Assembly (NCBI GenBank): GCA_002633005.1
Contig: NMRA01000021.1
Span: 532,922-596,921, forward strand
Length of the DNA: 64,000 nucleotides
DNA from: Phoronis australis
Taxonomy: Eukaryota; Phoronida; Phoronidae
Direction: 5' to 3'
In this document: positions 40,201 to 58,460 of the stretch, in pieces
How positions within the stretch are numbered: position 1 is the stretch's first letter
Layout: each line of letters starts with the position of its first letter
Notes under the pieces: model-generated
What the model saw: the letters and a program-made list of their open reading frames with translations, nothing else
Database searches by the model: none
Told to the model about the DNA's origin: nothing
Program-made: the position numbers and the translations under genes

Positions 40201-43120
40201 GATAGATGTCGTCATCGTCAACTGAGTGGAAAGTACTAAAGAGCTCAATGAAGGTGACTCACCTCTTCAATTAACAGTCAAGACAGACATTTACACATTA
40301 GACCCTGCGGCCATACTCCAGTCACAAGCCACTAGGAAAATGGAACTGCAGTGAGAAAATTGCCAACATTGGATATTTCTGAACTTTGAAAGTAAATAAA
40401 TATTCCTGGGTAAAACTAAGACATTAAATAAAGCAGCATTTTGTTTTAGACCACGTACTGCTACAAAATTTGCATCAGCTTTTTCCTTACACATGAAAAG
40501 TTATTTTTGTTCATGCAAAAAACTGTCAGTTCGTTATTCCAAGAGACCGTCCTCGGTGATGAAATCAAATGTACATTTAGGTCACAGTTATTAGAAACCA
40601 GCCGGGATAATAAAACAAAGTTCATCATAGACCCTAACATAAAGTCTAAGTTATTACATGTCTACTTATACAAGGATCAACTAACCAGACATCATGCTAA
40701 TGAACAATCCAGTCAAATTTTAAAGGCTGATTGAATGTAATAACAGCCAGCAGACTAACAACCGTACGCAAAATTGAATTTTAGACATTTCGTGGAGCAC
40801 TTACCCCATCAAGACCCAAATGCCACGACTTAAATGCCCATACCAAAAGACCATGTTTGCCGCAAGCTTGCAGCAAACATGCCGCAAGCTTGCGGCAATG
40901 ATTGCGGCTGGGTTGCAAGAAATTTGCATCCACACTTTGGTCAGAGTTGATTCTACGTGTTTGCGGCTGGTTTGCAGAAACTTTTGCAGCAAGCTTGCGC
41001 CAAGTGTTTGCAGGAAGGCTTTTTTTGGTATGGGTGGTTCAGTTCATTCCAAGCCGAGAAATCTCACCAATTTTGACTAAGGGACAATTTGAGACCAGTT
41101 TCATAAAGATAAGTGAAAGTCAACAATTCATTTTTTGAGACAGAGGACAGGCTTACACCCAAAATTTATGTCTAGTTAATTTAGTACAACTGTCTAATAT
41201 CATCAATTTCACCCAGGTTCAGAACTTCCACAGCAGTATGCCAATTAAGTTGTCGCCAATTTGTTTACTTTATTCCATGACATATTATGTGCTTAATAGC
41301 TTGTGGCCACAAATTTATTAATTGGTCTTCTCACATCAACTCTCAGCTGCATGTGTTAAAAAGGTCATAACCTTGGCAAATCACCATCGCTGACGGTTTA
41401 ACTTCATTATCCTTTTAAATATTTTCACAAAAATGTAGTTGAAAGTATCACAATAAATAAAATGTTTTCCGCAGACACATGCCACACAGTGCCATGTGTT
41501 CAATGTTATGCAGCAGCTTATCCACTCACAGTTGGTTGTCGGATCTATCACTAATAGCCATCCCTACTAAAAGTCATGTTCAGAGCCTGGGCGACATGTC
41601 AGGCCTGAGCAAAATTTTGGGCAAAGTATGGTTCTTAAGTTGACTAGGTAACTGATTAATGTGAGTGGTATATTTGACAGGACGCATTAAAGAGTTAACT
41701 GTTGAATACCTGGTTGTGGCTGTTCTTGAACTGTCTGCGACTCTAACAATGACTGAACAGCAAGAGCTGTTTGGTTATCAACACCAGCTGAAACGATGAA
41801 CCAAAGTTAGATCAGTAGCATATATAACAGGAGTTTTGATTCCACACAGGATTTTTACCTGGAATGATTACTGACTGTTAATATGACAATTAATCGGCAT
41901 CTATTTACCAACTGATCGCTACTTCACATGTTCTGTCAGTAAATATGACCACCTACGGACTTCATAGTTTCAAATATCTCTCCCCTAAATTAAGGAACTC
42001 TCTAGACGCCATGAAAAGTTTAGACAGCTTATCATCCTTTAAGAGTTGTGCAAGAAAACTAAAACTATGCAGACACTCTGCTGTAAACATGTTAATTATA
42101 TGTTCTTTATATAGTTAGTCCTCGTAAACTTCATGTAAATATCCGTCCTCCCATATACCGTACCTTTATTCACTTGTAAAGTTTACCATTCACAATGTAT
42201 AACACTACTTTTAGTATTCATACAGTCATTGTAAATACTGTTGCAACTCTTGCTTGGCATCCACTGCCATGGGCTAATGTTCACAGTAGGCTTCTTGCTT
42301 TTTTTGGGTATACGTAAATATGATGTATGGTCCATTGTGAAATATAAAATGGCAAAAACAATTGATTGAAGTAATGACATACGATATGGACAAAAATAAA
42401 TCTGAGTCAGTGTTGCAAGTACACACGTGCTTAAGTTACCGAAGAGATGCTCTGTTTGAACGTGTAATTTTACGTGAAGGCATTATTTATTGTTATGATA
42501 TTCATTGATTAACATCGACCACTAGAAACATTTTCATCAGTGTAAAAAATGTCATTATTGACCCACTATCACCATCTCCTCTTTACCGGAACTTGTATCA
42601 ACTTGTGTCAGAAAATCGGAGGGATGAGTCCACGGTTAATCAATTGTTGTTTGGTGAATAAGGTTATTTCTTTCGCTCCTGTATCAGATACGATGATTTG
42701 TTTACAGCTGTGCCATACACAATACACACCCAAATTTGGCATTTGGGTGCTGTTCCACTAGTCACCCTCGCGAATGGTTAGTAAAACTGCAACACGTAAA
42801 CCAGTATACGTCGCCAAAAGAATGGGATGGAAATCGTTTTCCAATACCCTGATAAGATAAATATGCTCGATGTAACTTTTGTTTACGTTCAGTCAAAGAG
42901 AATTTTTCGAAAAACACAATATTGCGGGATCCCCCGTAAAAAACAATAAAAATGAACTAAAGGTCTAAAAATTATGATAGATGCTTCTGAATTTAACAGA
43001 ATATGGTCAAACAGTGTTTGTTGATTAAGACCTTAAATTATAGACTCCCTGAGAGACTCAGATTTATCAGAATAAAATCAAAAACCAACCAGCTAAAGCT
43101 TCGAACAAAGCCTGCGCCAT
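31261..43120 (-). CDS. ZNF341: Zinc finger protein 341 orthologue, with AT-hooks
   Basis: This is a C2H2 transcription factor orthologue; human ZNF341 activates STAT3 transcription. Twelve exons join in phase: 43090-43120, 41710-41787, 40007-40221, 39037-39156, 38060-38324, 37215-37510, 36668-36916, 35629-35828, 34522-34682, 33600-33800, 33010-33223, 31261-31915 (2685 nt, 894 aa; human about 850). The start [17 protein letters not shown] aligns with human and has a stop codon immediately upstream. Fingers: a C2HC near residues 45-66, then 286-306, 314-334, 394-414, 422-444, 452-472, 489-511, 515-535, 543-563, 571-591, one with an unusual Cys spacing (C599/C607 to H624), 632-652, and a degenerate last one at 660-678. 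Hallmarks include [18 protein letters not shown] and [13 protein letters not shown]. An Asn run precedes finger 2. The last exon carries two AT-hook cores, GRPR (696-699) and GRPK (721-724), then an acidic, Gln-containing tail. Confidence 0.96.
33301..33550. mobile_element. Tc1/mariner-like MITE family D, copy 3
   Basis: It lies in the ZNF341 intron between exons 11 and 10. It shares 'ccatgacggctaattcggt', 'aaaattctaattacaaatgg', 'actctgacgatgaatttgg' and 'agggaattctgggtcatttt' with the 52.8-kb copy. The terminal repeats are eroded, so the ends are approximate. Confidence 0.65.
34999..35160. repeat. GA-rich low-complexity tract
   Basis: Purine-rich (GAGGGA)-type sequence in the ZNF341 intron between exons 9 and 8, with one isolated N at about 35115. 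Long open frames here on both strands are composition artefacts. Confidence 0.85.
38982..39016. repeat. (CA)n microsatellite
   Basis: An ACACACGCACGCACGCAC run passing into pure CA repeats. It lies about 20 bp beyond the splice donor of ZNF341 exon 4, inside the intron. Confidence 0.9.
40837..41034. mobile_element. MITE family E with nested palindrome
   Basis: The element is bounded by CCCATACCAAAA (40837-40848) and its exact reverse complement TTTTGGTATGGG (41023-41034), giving 198 bp. The interior is built from GCAAGCTTGCGGCAA-like motifs, including a 30-bp palindrome at 40852-40881 with one symmetric mismatch pair. It lies in ZNF341 intron 2. No coding capacity and no second copy in the window; no clear target duplication. 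Confidence 0.75.
41948..42118 (+). pseudogene. 3' remnant of a non-LTR retrotransposon ORF2
   Basis: The plus-strand frame reads [17 protein letters not shown], then [16 protein letters not shown], and stops at TAG 42116-42118. The pattern of a Y/GL-x-SF-Y-x-P-LWN/LRNSL motif followed by a short helix with SFK is the typical extreme C-terminus of CR1/L2/Rex-type reverse transcriptase polyproteins. Nothing upstream continues it, so this is a 5'-truncated copy, lying antisense in ZNF341 intron 1. The family assignment within CR1/L2 is an inference. Confidence 0.7.
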
Positions 43121-43251
43121 TTTCTACAACAGCCAACAGCCACAGTTCCCGGATGTTAGAAGTAGCCCCCTCTTTTGGGACTATTGTCAATCGGCAGAGG
43201 GCACTGTTCAGGTCCTGGACCATTTCTCTCCCATTTCTCTTCTTCGGTCGA
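43121..43251. promoter_or_regulatory. Bidirectional promoter of ZNF341 and MDP1
   Basis: Only 131 bp separate the ZNF341 start codon (minus, 43120) from the MDP1 start codon (plus, 43252). Both 5' UTRs and at least the core promoters must therefore fit or overlap here, unless upstream non-coding exons exist. There is no TATA box. The ZNF341 start sits in AAAATGGCGC, close to the YY1-type AAnATGGCGGC element often found at TATA-less start regions. A CCGGGAA block (minus strand, within 43145-43153) resembles an ETS-type site. Both motif matches are by eye. Confidence 0.7.
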
Positions 43252-50157
<6,906 letters not shown>

Positions 50158-52405
50158 TGATGGATTTTTGTTGGTGTTTGTATAGTATGCTTCATTTATA
50201 TCATTTTGTATCACCTCATCTTGTCCCATCATTCCAACTTTGCTGCTCGTGACTTCCAATTGCGCTCAGTCACCATGATGACAGGGAATTTTGCTTTTGC
50301 TCACTTATCACTGTTGTAAATCTACTGACACCATGTCAGTTTGCACTTTGCAGCACGTTTGTGCATATTTTTTGTTTAATTCTTTTGGCTCTACTTCTTA
50401 GAAAAACATGAGAGTTTGAAACTGAGGCGTGGCTTTTCACATCACGTTATTCTATGCTCCAGTCATGGTGTCGAGCAACAATTAACTGTCATTTTTCCAA
50501 GCCTAGAAAACCTGTCTCGCATGAGTTTTGGACAGGGGATCCGATTTCTACTGTTGTAAGGATTCTTAATGAAAAATTAGCTTCTTGGATGGCACACGTT
50601 TATGGGCACAATACATGAATGTAACATGTAGCTCCTGGTGCTTCAGGTATGTTAACCTGATGTTCTCTCTATGTGGAATTTTGCAGCAGCCCAGACTTGA
50701 GTTATTGTTGATTGTAAGAATTTTATTTCAAAAACGGTGAGCAGCCCCAACAGTAACTTAATGGATTCACAGATAATTGTGTCACTAAATTCCATCAGAC
50801 ACCTAACGTGCGTTACAAATCTTTAGACACACTCATGCAGAATTACCAAATTCCAGTCTGTGGTATCAGAATCCATGACCGGTCATTTTAATTTCATCTG
50901 CGATTTGATACAGGGTGTGGAGCATGTTCGGTTTGTGTGAAGTTAAGGGTACCCGCAGCTTGGTCTGGGGATTAGGACCCCGGTGTATGCTGGTAGGGGA
51001 CTAGAGATAAGGATATCGGTCATGGAATTGTTTCCGACTGCTGGAGTTCACATCATGTTTGTGTTAGGTGTTGTCAGGTCCCTTTCATTGGGGTTCAAGC
51101 TAAAATAATTGCAGTGGTATTTCCTCATCTCATTACCAGAGATGAAAATAAAGAGCCAGGTTGGCGAAATAATTACATTTAGTATGACATAATACAGAGA
51201 AAGAATAGGGTTGAGTGAAAATATAATCTCTAGTAACATGGGCAATGAACTTAACCAATTACGTTTAGCGGGGATCAAAATGTACCAATGTTTTGGTACT
51301 TCAAGTTCAAAACTTAGATAAAAAGTTAAGCCGTTCCGGGTAAGAATAAAAAACAAGTGGGCAGAAGCATTAAAAATTAAATAAAGAAAACCAATATGAA
51401 ACTTATCGTTCCTTTGGGAAGTGGCCCTTTGTGAAGATAAACAAAAGTTAACCTTTTTAGTCATTTTGTAATATTTATAATGTACCAAGTTAAAACTACT
51501 CTCCAGAGTTTCAGGCTATAACTGGGAATGTCAGAGAAAACAAAAATTGGGGGCACTAACAACAACCATTGTAAAACAGTAATGCTAGCTATTACCTTTC
51601 CACTGCATTAGCTCAGATCTACTTCAATACAAAGGGCGTGCTGAATAGGCATCATAAAAGTTGTGTGGGGCTTAGGGAATCTGAGTGGTCACCAGTGTAA
51701 GCGAGAAAAACTCCTGACCACGTTTTCCACAAAAAGTTATTGTAAATTATGTTTTTAATCTATTAGCTACAGATAGATGGGTGTCTGAGGGTGTCTTTTA
51801 ATTACCTTTAGCCCCAGACCTTGACGTTTTTTTTTCAAATGTGGACCTCTTTGTCAGTTTTTGGGTAAAAGGAGTAAAAAGAAAATCTTTGAAACACTTT
51901 TGAAAGAAACAGAAACAGAACTCTCATACAAAAAGTTTATGTTCGCGGAAATTGGAAATCTCGCTGAAAAATAAAGATCAATACACAGTCACATAATTAC
52001 GAACGCTGATGGACTTCTGTGAACATCTGCTGAAGATTTCAAAAGTATATTTTGGGTGTGGGTTATGCCTAAAATTTTGATCCTCGGTAGGAAAATATCA
52101 CGGTCTCTTCATGATCTAAGTATTCTCATAGGAGTGCAGTGACTTCTCGGCCACTAGTTATTTGGTACAAAAAATAATTGTCAAAATTGTCATTTTCCAT
52201 TTTTCAGAGGTCATGATTATCTTGGGGAAACTTTACCAAATGTTGATGTACTGATGACGTCACAGTATGAACCGTGTTAATAATAGACTAAATTTCCTTT
52301 TATCATTATTTTGTGGAGAAATTTGACAATGATAAAATTTCATTCGTCAGTATTAAAAGTGTGCTTTATAAATGAAGAGTTACCGTACCTCTTTTTCAGC
52401 CTCCC

Positions 52406-52532
52406 GTTCAGTAACGCTAGGACCTCGCTAAAAAGCAAGACTTCGTGAGATTACATGAGATATTGCTGTGTACTTGAAATGACTTCGGCTAGTTTTAGCA
52501 AGGTGCTAGCGTAGGTCCTAGCGTTACTGAAC
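52406..52532 (+). mobile_element. MITE family A, copy 2
   Basis: It starts GTTCAGTAACGCTAGGACCT and ends AGGTCCTAGCGTTACTGAAC, a terminal inverted repeat of about 20 bp. It is 127 bp long, with flanks 'cctccc' and 'gcacgcc' shared with copy 1. Confidence 0.85.
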
Positions 52533-52777
52533 GCACGCCAGGCTTAATTCTTACATTGTAGCTGATCTGTAATTTGGTTGTGAAACCATCTTGTTATATT
52601 TATATAGCATGACTGTGTGTCCATGTGTTTTTGAATGATTCTTTTCATTGTTATGTGATGTTATTGGACAGTGATTGCGTTATACTTCAAGTTCTGTCGC
52701 GAGAAGGCGTCTTTCACTGTAGCGTCTTCCACTGATTTTCCCGCATTCAAGTCAGTTGCTGCATCTACAGTACAAAA

Positions 52778-52997
52778 CAAAAGTATTCAGACAAAATGCC
52801 TTTTCCCGTCGTGACGGCTAATCTTGTTAACAGCAAAATGACATGTAATAACTAGCTATATTAGGGCGGCAAAATTCTAATTACAAAATGGCTTGTATTG
52901 GCCACAATCCCCTTCATTTATGAGAGAAGAATACTCTAACCAGCGATGAATTCGGCTTCCGCGGAGAATTCGGGGTCATTTTGTCCGAATACTTTTG
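52778..52997. mobile_element. Tc1/mariner-like MITE family D, copy 4
   Basis: The best-preserved member. Its left end CAAAAGTATTCAGACAAAAT and right end ATTTTGTCCGAATACTTTTG are inverted repeats with one mismatch. The outer left flank 'tacagtacaaaa' matches the end of the 21.0-kb copy, so the full element may be slightly longer. The internal palindrome 'cccgtcgtgacggc' is characteristic. The terminal motif resembles Tc1 ends, which is an inference. Confidence 0.8.
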
Positions 52998-53546
52998 ACT
53001 TTAATATTATATCATGTGCCTGTTCGGTAGACTAAATAATCTTACGAAAACGAAAGATCACGCAATTTTTCGCGAAATATTGCCATCATTTTGTTTGACA
53101 AGCAAAGCACGTGGGCATTATGCCTGCAAAATTCTTGCGATCTGTCCAAGCCTAGAATCTGTTGGCCCATAAAGAAACAAGCGAAAGGAAAGGTCGCCTA
53201 AGCCTTCGTGAGATATCGCCATGCATGACGTGATCAAGTTTACTCGTCAAGTTCTTGGTCTACTGAATACCGCTCATAGCGAGTCATAGTGAGCGCGGAA
53301 TTAAATCTTTTTGACATGATGTACATGTACTAGCAGGTCTCTGTTGCTGTGACCCGTTGTCAGAACTAAAATAGTTAATGAATAATTGTATATTTTTATA
53401 TTTCATGTGGCTATTTAATTCAGTAAAAGATATTAAATACTCAATGATACTAAATTTGTTTGACTTTCTTCTCTGTGATGGGTGATAGAGAAGCGTGATC
53501 GCGTGTTGTCAGAAATTTATCTCGTCCATGTTCGGCAAGCATGATT

Positions 53547-53585
53547 GGGTGAGGCTGGGTGAGGCTGGGTGAGGCTGGGTGAGGG
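53547..53585. repeat. 10-bp tandem repeat
   Basis: Four adjacent copies of GGGTGAGGCT, the last running into a G-rich tract. Confidence 0.9.
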
Positions 53586-53900
53586 GGGGGGGAGGGGGAG
53601 CTAGACGGAGATTGTAGGGCAGTTGAATATTAATTGCCCGGGATAATCACTGAGCTTTTTCCTGCCTTGGGTCGAGCTCAGGGTCGAGATTGAATCGTTC
53701 GAGTGTCCTGATGACAAATGGGAACACGACTGGAGAATTTCTTTGCACAGCCACTTATCGGGAGAGTGCTCAACTTGTTGCATTCGCTGCAGGAGCGTTT
53801 AAGTAGCTGTCTCAAATCTGTCAGTCATTAAACAGGGTAAATTGGAATTGTCTGGCGGTCGGCCACGTGCTGTTCGACACACAGCCAGAGATGCATGCCA

Positions 53901-54081
53901 TATATATATAAGATCAGTGTCGTGGCAATGGGACTTGTCACTCCGAACGGAAAAAGACTGCCAGTTTATTTGTAAAGAACGAGAAGGTTGCTGATTTCAA
54001 ATATCCTTTCAAGTTTCCAGGCAATGCTGTCAGATATTTGCTGTGCCCGCAACTTGGATCCGGTGACCCGCACTTCCTGGT
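53901..54081 (+). promoter_or_regulatory. Candidate TATA promoter and 5' UTR exon of the GT31 gene
   Basis: A TATATATATAAG box at 53901-53912 lies about 170 bp upstream of a strong splice donor (GTAAGT at 54082). The GT31 coding exon is preceded by a pyrimidine-rich acceptor (ttttgttttag at about 57310-57320). A non-coding first exon from about 53935 to 54081 joined to 57321 would explain both signals. It would carry short upstream ATG frames. No direct evidence links the two. Confidence 0.3.
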
Positions 54082-54773
54082 GTAAGTTTTAATTGTTAAA
54101 ACTTAAAATATTTCGTTCACGAGTGCCTTTAATTAGTATTGAGGCTCAAATACAGAGACGGTAGTGCAATTAAGTTGAGTAATCGTAGCGCGAAAAATGA
54201 CAAAAACGAATTTAAAGGCAACTTGTTCTCATTTTGTTCCCACTCGGATTAGAATTACCTCTAGGCAGGAGAATAACTGACTGGTCGTTATTGCTTCAGA
54301 TCACGTCCATTAGCATAGCTATATGTGTAACCCCTTTTTCAAAAAAATACGTGCAACAAAATATGTGGGAGTTTCAAATAAATTAAATTTCATACCAAAT
54401 AGTTATTTTGTTTTCCAGTGAAAAACACCGTTTTTGGAAATGCTGAGTGGAAAACGCCGTTCTTGAAATGGTATGTCATCAACATGCTTGGCTGATTTTG
54501 TTTACGTGCGGTCTGTAAATCATTTCAAATCTCGCGTCAAAGTTATACCACAATGCAAAAACCCTAGAGTTCGCCAACCCACTTTGCCGAGTGAGTCAGC
54601 TGTCTGTTAAGTCATTTCTGGAATTTTTATGCGTAAGAGTCAGTCTATGAAGAAAAACGTGTCCGAATACTAAGTGATATACATGTAGACCGACAGCATG
54701 CGAAGATCGATTCCCCGCTGTAGTCGCAGTCAAGTTCAGTCCCGAAGCGGCCTGCAACTGAAGTTCATTGACC

Positions 54774-55264
54774 GAACGCAGGGTCGTCTGGAGACAAAAA
54801 TATTTATCATAGCGTCATTGTAGATAAGCTATTGCAAGTTACACTTTTAAAAATACAATGAATCAGCTCTAACAGGCTTACAAGCCACCTTTATAGTGAA
54901 AAAGAAATAACATGCTCATGCCTACTTGACAACACTAACTATAAAAACGGCGTGTCGGAGTGAGCGGAAGGGTGGCAGTTCTTTGGCACTTGAAGCTTCA
55001 GTTACTTGCACTGCGTTCCTTAAACGCAAGACACTAGCGACGAGAAATCCACGGTTATTGAAAGGAAAAGTAAATTTTACTCTATATTTCTACATTTCGG
55101 ACAGGCAAACCTAGATCTATTTAGTGACCACCATTTTACTAGTGTGCGAGACTGGGGCATACTGTCTCGCGTTATACCAGCTTTCACTGTGATTTTGCGG
55201 GGATTTCGCTTTTTGCGAGTGCATTGCGTCTAAAGTGCACATCCATTTTGTGCCATTTGGTTCG
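54774..55264 (+). repeat. Near-identical direct repeat, copy 1 of 2
   Basis: It runs from 'cgaacgcagggtcgtctgg' to 'gtgccatttggttcg', immediately followed by a single N at 55265 and then copy 2. The copies differ by one substitution near the start and a small insertion ('gtccgttggag' versus 'gtcggag'). Confidence 0.9.
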
Positions 55265-55265
55265 N

Positions 55266-55760
55266 CGAACGCAGGGTCGTCTGGAGACAAAAATATTTAT
55301 CATAGCGTCATTATAGATAAGCTATTGCAAGTTACACTTTTAAAAATACAATGAATCAGCTCTAACAGGCTTACAAGCCACCTTTATAGTGAAAAAGAAA
55401 TAACATGCTCATGCCTACTTGACAACACTAACTATAAAAACGGCGTGTCCGTTGGAGTGAGCGGAAGGGTGGCAGTTCTTTGGCACTTGAAGCTTCAGTT
55501 ACTTGCACTGCGTTCCTTAAACGCAAGACACTAGCGACGAGAAATCCACGGTTATTGAAAGGAAAAGTAAATTTTACTCTATATTTCTACATTTCGGACA
55601 GGCAAACCTAGATCTATTTAGTGACCACCATTTTACTAGTGTGCGAGACTGGGGCATACTGTCTCGCGTTATACCAGCTTTCACTGTGATTTTGCGGGGA
55701 TTTCGCTTTTTGCGAGTGCATTGCGTCTAAAGTGCACATCCATTTTGTGCCATTTGGTTC
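55266..55760 (+). repeat. Near-identical direct repeat, copy 2 of 2
   Basis: The single N at the junction again suggests two alleles placed in tandem by the assembler. Sequence beyond copy 2 continues without a break. Confidence 0.9.
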
Positions 55761-56270
55761 GAATAGTACTATAGGTTTCTCCTTTGAAGCCATGTAGCTG
55801 GGCATATAATATTTTTAAGGTTAAACAATTCAGTATATGATTTAATCTGATTTTAGGCAGGAACATCGATTTAATTTGGCCTTGCTTTCGGGACACTGTC
55901 TTCGTCTGACTTTTCTACCAGTAAACCTAAACATTCCGGACTGGTAAACCTATCACTTCTGTTACCGACATTTTCCTAATGTACTCAACTAAAATCACAA
56001 GTGTACTCGCGCGACACCCGCTTTTCTCTCGCTTGATTTTGCAGCATTTTGTTTGTTTGCGCGTCTCACGTCTACGGAATGCACCCAGTTTTGTGCCATC
56101 ATATTTCGAATAGTATTAAGTTTCTCATTGGGAGCCATGGTGCTCGGGTTAATAATTTTCATTATGACTTTTTTTGATTTGAGGCAGGAACAGGTTGATT
56201 TAATTTGGGTTTGCTTTTTAGGGCACACGGTCTACGTCTGACTTTTCTGGCAGCAGAACTAAACTAAGAT
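55690..56270. repeat. Two diverged units of about 350 bp
   Basis: The blocks 'cattttgtgccatttggttc', 'gaatagtactataggtttctc', 'gaagccatg', 'aggcaggaacatcgatttaa' and 'tctgacttttctaccag' (55740-55920) recur as 'gttttgtgccatcatatttc', 'gaatagtattaagtttctc', 'ggagccatg', 'aggcaggaacaggttgattt' and 'tctgacttttctggcag' (56085-56253). This is an old local duplication, distinct from the near-identical one beside it. Confidence 0.7.
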
Positions 56271-57323
56271 CCGGACATATAAGATTGTGTCATGTTAGGC
56301 TACTCATGAAGCATTAGCGTACCTCAATCAAAACAGTATTTTGACTTTCATGCCGTGGTCTTTCCAATGGCTCCTTACAATACACAAAAAATTGCTTGTT
56401 TGTTTTATTTTTAGGTAATATTGTGAGGCAAACCTTTTAAACATTTTGAAATATTTTGTGAAACTTGAATCACTCCTGCCAAAACTGAAGTTGCTGACGA
56501 CGCAGGCTACACAGCAAGCTTGAGTATGTTTTGCTAACCAGGATTTTATCCACCGGTTTATCATTTTTGGCAAAATATCGTAAGTTGGCTGAGTCTTCAC
56601 GTTTTCTCAGTAGCTGGACTAAGAGAATTACCATCTGGTACGTTGTTTAAAACGCATTATGCGGGCATTCCTATAACATTTTCTGTTTTAGTCAATACTC
56701 CAGAGTGGCTTTGGAACTCGAACTGCTTCCATGCGGAGTCTCGCACGACAAGAAAACAGTAGATTATTAGACGGCACCTGTTTCATTGACCTTTTCTGCA
56801 AGCTCGAAAGTTCGACGTCAGCGAGTGGTTAATTTAAGTGCGTACATGTACTTGGTGAATTATTACGAAGACAACGTTCAATTGGCATGCGTGCATTGTT
56901 CCCTCGATGAAACAGTGAGAGGCAATAATTACGTTACCGCATAAAATTAAGAACTGAGTGGATATTCGTGAAAGCTTGGAATCTTATTGACAGAATTGGG
57001 GCAGTCAGGAATAGACTCGGTCGACGTCCCTCAAGTGCGTCGAATGAGAGATATGAGAATGCGAGACAATATTAAGTCCACTGCAACACTTGCGTTGGAA
57101 TAATTTTCAAGTGTGCAAATATGTAACTTGAGGAAACAACGGAACTGTGCTCAAGTGATGTCAGCAGACATACGATTTCTTCACTTGACTTGAATACTGG
57201 CAGTTACGTGGAATTTGGAATGGCAGCTCAATGTCATACGAAATCAATATAGCTAACAAAGTTTCATCGAACGTTCTAGCAGTTAGCACGGATTACTGAT
57301 GGTTTAATTTTTGTTTTAGCGTG

Positions 57324-58460
57324 ATGAGAGTTAAGCTTGCCAACTTGGCAAAGATTTGTATTTCTATTTTTGTTTTCGTGACTCTGTATGGTGCTCTGAA
57401 CACATACGTGTACCACAATCAGCACAGAGGTGATTCAGCCAACGCGCTGTTTCAAGACAGAGAAAATATATTGTCTTCCCTTGTGCAGTTTGATCAACAC
57501 GTCGATCTTACTTCGCCGAGGTTCAATCTCTCCAAAAGACTTCTACCTCATTCGTTAGTTCCTCGAAATGCAACAAAATGGCAGTATGAAGGAATGGTCT
57601 TCCTTAATCACCAGTTTCCATCAATTCCAGTGAACTACTCGATAGAAAACAAACACGTGTGCTTGAAACATAAACAAATTCACATCTTGATTTACGTTCA
57701 TTCGTCGCCTCAAAATTTCGACCGCAGGGAAGCTTTGCGCAATAGTTGGACTAACGGAAGTGTTTATATTCGAAACAACTTAACTGTGGCGGCAGTGTTT
57801 CTTTTGGGAAAACCAGAAAACGAGGTCATTCAGAGAAAAATTCTACAAGAAAACGCACTTCATAACGACATTGTACAGGGTGATTTCATCGATCGATATC
57901 GCCATCTAACCACGAAGGCCATACTAGGGATACAATGGATTACAGAAAACTGCCCCAACGCAGAATATATTTTAAAAACAGACGACGACGTTTTTGTAAA
58001 CCTCTCTAGTTTACTAAAAGGTCTTCGATTCGGCAGAAACAAACCTAAGCGGTTGCTAATGTGCAATGTTTGGCAGGAAGGAGCGATGTCTATACTTCGC
58101 AACCCGTGGACATGTAAAAAATGGTGCGTCACAGAGACAGCGTTTTACGGTAGTGCTAAATATCCTCGCTACTGCGCAGGATTGTCGTTTTTCATGACTG
58201 CGGATATAATTCCAACGATGTTCTATATTGCTGGATCAACGCCTTATTTCCCCATAGACGACATTTTTGTAACAGGAATGTTACCGAGAGGAATCAAGAA
58301 CATGAATTATCTGGATATTGGCAAAAAATATCACCTTTCACCAAATAACAAAGTAGAAACGTTGAAAACTATTGTCTCAACTAAAGCAATTGTGCATGAC
58401 AGGGATTACAGGAATATGAAATTGCTATGGGAAACAGTGAATAGAAAGAAAAATCAATAG
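57324..58460 (+). CDS. GT31-family beta-1,3-glycosyltransferase
   Basis: A type II Golgi membrane enzyme, 378 aa, predicted to transfer galactose or N-acetylglucosamine from its UDP-sugar in beta-1,3 linkage onto glycoprotein or glycolipid glycans. A short cytosolic tail is followed by a membrane anchor (residues 8-27) and a variable stem. Catalytic motifs in order: RREALRNSW (134-142), DFIDRYRHLTTKAI (187-200), the metal-binding TDDDVFV (219-225), YPRYCAG (280-286) and IDDIFVTG (311-318), where the family usually has E-D-V-x-x-G. N-glycosylation sequons occur at 82, 104, 144 and 152. The whole coding region is one exon, as in vertebrate B3GALT genes. The ATG at 57324 lies just inside a likely 3' splice site, so a 5' UTR intron is probable. 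The donor and acceptor sugars cannot be predicted from sequence, so no symbol is given. Confidence 0.93.
   Translation: MRVKLANLAKICISIFVFVTLYGALNTYVYHNQHRGDSANALFQDRENILSSLVQFDQHVDLTSPRFNLSKRLLPHSLVPRNATKWQYEGMVFLNHQFPSIPVNYSIENKHVCLKHKQIHILIYVHSSPQNFDRREALRNSWTNGSVYIRNNLTVAAVFLLGKPENEVIQRKILQENALHNDIVQGDFIDRYRHLTTKAILGIQWITENCPNAEYILKTDDDVFVNLSSLLKGLRFGRNKPKRLLMCNVWQEGAMSILRNPWTCKKWCVTETAFYGSAKYPRYCAGLSFFMTADIIPTMFYIAGSTPYFPIDDIFVTGMLPRGIKNMNYLDIGKKYHLSPNNKVETLKTIVSTKAIVHDRDYRNMKLLWETVNRKKNQ

Larger units (their letters stand above)
50158..53900. other. Spacer downstream of MDP1
   Basis: It contains the MDP1 3' UTR of unknown length (first AATAAA I see is at 51380-51385), MITE family A (52406-52532), MITE family D (52778-52997) and a short GGGTGAGGCT tandem repeat (53547-53585). 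The 146-codon minus-strand frame at 51048-51488 has no recognisable domain and is not called. Confidence 0.5.

Noticed and set aside
43145-43153. STAT-like TTCCCGGAT site in the divergent promoter
   Set aside because: Tempting because ZNF341 regulates STAT3, but the half-site is imperfect (GAT instead of GAA) and a 9-mer match is expected by chance.
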